Part shown: in pieces, positions 5,700 to 6,673 of the stretch
Position numbering within the stretch: position 1 is the first letter of the stretch
Layout: every line of letters begins with the position of its first letter
NCBI GenBank assembly: GCA_002167605.1
Contig: NHCT01000006.1
Coordinates: forward strand, 44,960 to 51,632
Origin: Verrucomicrobia bacterium TMED40
GTDB lineage: Bacteria > Verrucomicrobiota > Verrucomicrobiia > Opitutales > Seribacteraceae
Length of the DNA: 6,673 bases
Direction of reading: 5' to 3'
Notes under the pieces: generated by a model
Databases searched by the model: none
Seen by the model: only the letters and a program-made list of their open reading frames with translations
What the model was told of the DNA's origin: nothing
Program-made: the position numbers and the translations under genes

Positions 5700-6673
5700 T
5701 GAACCTGATCGAAAAACTCTCCCTCAAATGGGAGGCTGCGGACTATCCTTTTCTGATTCATCCGAGCGGAGACCTTCGTTTCGCCGAAGTCTCCGCCCAA
5801 GAACCGATCGATTTGTCCGAGGTTCGAACGGGGGATGTGGTCGCCCTGATCGGGGATTTTGATCCCCCTTCCATCCTAACCCTGCTTCGCCTGATTGATC
5901 TTGGGGTCATCCTCGTGCCCCTCACCGTAGACACGCGGGAGGATCATGCCTATTTTTTCGAATCCGCCCAGGTTGACGTGGTCATCGAAAACGGCACCGC
6001 GACCCGGCGGTCTCACTCCCAAACTCATCCGCTGATCGAAGAATTGAGAAAACGCGGGAACGCTGGCCTGGTGCTCTTTTCAACCGGAACCACCGGGCGG
6101 CCCAAGGCGATCCTTCATGATTTCAGTTCTTTCCTGAAACGCTTCGACACTCCACGGCCAACCTTGCGCACGATCAACTTTCTGCTCTTCGATCACATCG
6201 GTGGGATCAACACCCTTCTGCACACCCTCTTCAACCGAGGCGTGGTGGTCGCCCCTCCGGATCGATCGGTGGAAGGCATCCTCGCAACCTGTTCGGAGCA
6301 CAAGGTTGAGGTTCTGCCCACCACGCCCACCTTCCTGCGCATGATGCTGATGAGCGGATTGGTCCCGGATCAGGTACCGGGCAGCTTGCGCATCATCACC
6401 TACGGAACCGAGCGGATGGATCAACCCACCCTCGATCAACTCTGCGAATGGATGCCGGAGGTCGATTTTCGTCAAACCTTCGGAATGTCCGAGCTTGGCA
6501 TTGTTCGGGTCAAATCGGAATCCCGGAACAGCCTCTTCATGAAAGTCGGCGGAGAAGGGGTGGAAACCCGGGTGGTCGAAGAGGTTCTGCAAATCCGTTC
6601 AGCCAACCGGATGCTTGGCTACCTCAATGCCCCCTCCCCCTTTGATGCGGACGGCTGGTACGACACCAAGGAC
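5699..6673 (+). CDS. AMP-forming acyl ligase, ANL superfamily (3' partial)
   Basis: The ATG at 5699-5701 shares its A with the upstream TGA (TGATG). The frame stays open for 325 codons to the window edge, so the C-terminal part is missing. ANL motifs appear in order: the ATP-binding loop STGTTGRPKA at 128-137 (A3), DHIGG at 165-169 (A4-like), YGTERM at 235-240, TFGMSELG at 260-267 (A5), and GWYDTKD at 319-325 (A7), where the last Asp binds the ribose. These enzymes make an acyl-adenylate from ATP and a carboxylic acid and pass it to CoA or a carrier phosphopantetheine. The region before A3 is short, giving a compact N-terminal domain. In A7 the usual TGD reads TKD. Since the ACP is in the same operon, loading of that carrier is the likeliest role (inference). 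The acid cannot be read from the sequence. Confidence 0.9.
   Translation, partial: MNLIEKLSLKWEAADYPFLIHPSGDLRFAEVSAQEPIDLSEVRTGDVVALIGDFDPPSILTLLRLIDLGVILVPLTVDTREDHAYFFESAQVDVVIENGTATRRSHSQTHPLIEELRKRGNAGLVLFSTGTTGRPKAILHDFSSFLKRFDTPRPTLRTINFLLFDHIGGINTLLHTLFNRGVVVAPPDRSVEGILATCSEHKVEVLPTTPTFLRMMLMSGLVPDQVPGSLRIITYGTERMDQPTLDQLCEWMPEVDFRQTFGMSELGIVRVKSESRNSLFMKVGGEGVETRVVEEVLQIRSANRMLGYLNAPSPFDADGWYDTKD

Noticed and set aside
1..6673. CRISPR array, insertion sequence or long direct repeats
   Set aside because: No regularly spaced repeats, transposase motifs or paired terminal inverted repeats were seen.

Overview
The window looks like ordinary chromosome of a Gram-negative-type bacterium. 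It encodes an exported protein with a BamE/SmpA-like C-terminus, CCA is encoded in the tRNA gene, and genes are tightly packed with ATGA start/stop overlaps. The gene mix (an SPL-family radical SAM protein in a probable non-sporeformer, a surface-type glycosyltransferase, a stand-alone acyl carrier protein set) would suit the PVC group (for example Verrucomicrobiota) or a similar phylum. That placement is an inference and weak.

Left block (1-3003, + strand). The tail of an Ig-like beta-sandwich protein is followed by a family-2 glycosyltransferase, a nucleosidase of the MTA/SAH nucleosidase fold, and an SPL-family radical SAM enzyme. The last three are joined by 4-base ATGA overlaps and are probably one translationally coupled transcript. 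The nucleosidase-radical SAM pairing makes chemical sense, because radical SAM enzymes can release 5'-deoxyadenosine, which MTA/SAH nucleosidases are known to cleave.

Middle block (about 3000-4010). A tRNA-Thr(UGU) gene has a plausible promoter and a terminator-like hairpin. It is followed by an AT-rich zone (about 37% GC in a sampled 60-base line, against about 68% in a sampled line of the right block). On the minus strand this zone carries a Pycsar-effector-like transmembrane protein (PycTM/DUF5706 type). It is split by a one-base frameshift, and correcting that restores a typical protein of about 184 residues. No cyclase partner lies in the window. This is the most interesting part: a broken or frameshift-expressed orphan antiphage-type effector next to a tRNA gene.

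Right block (about 4009-6673, + strand). An exported coiled-coil protein with a BamE-like C-terminus is followed, after a 117-base gap, by a GC-rich operon: an acyl carrier protein, a FabG-like short-chain reductase and an ANL-family AMP-forming ligase cut by the window end. The last three overlap by 4 and 1 bases and look like the start of a small pathway that activates, tethers and reduces an acyl group on a dedicated carrier protein. The final product cannot be told from this window.
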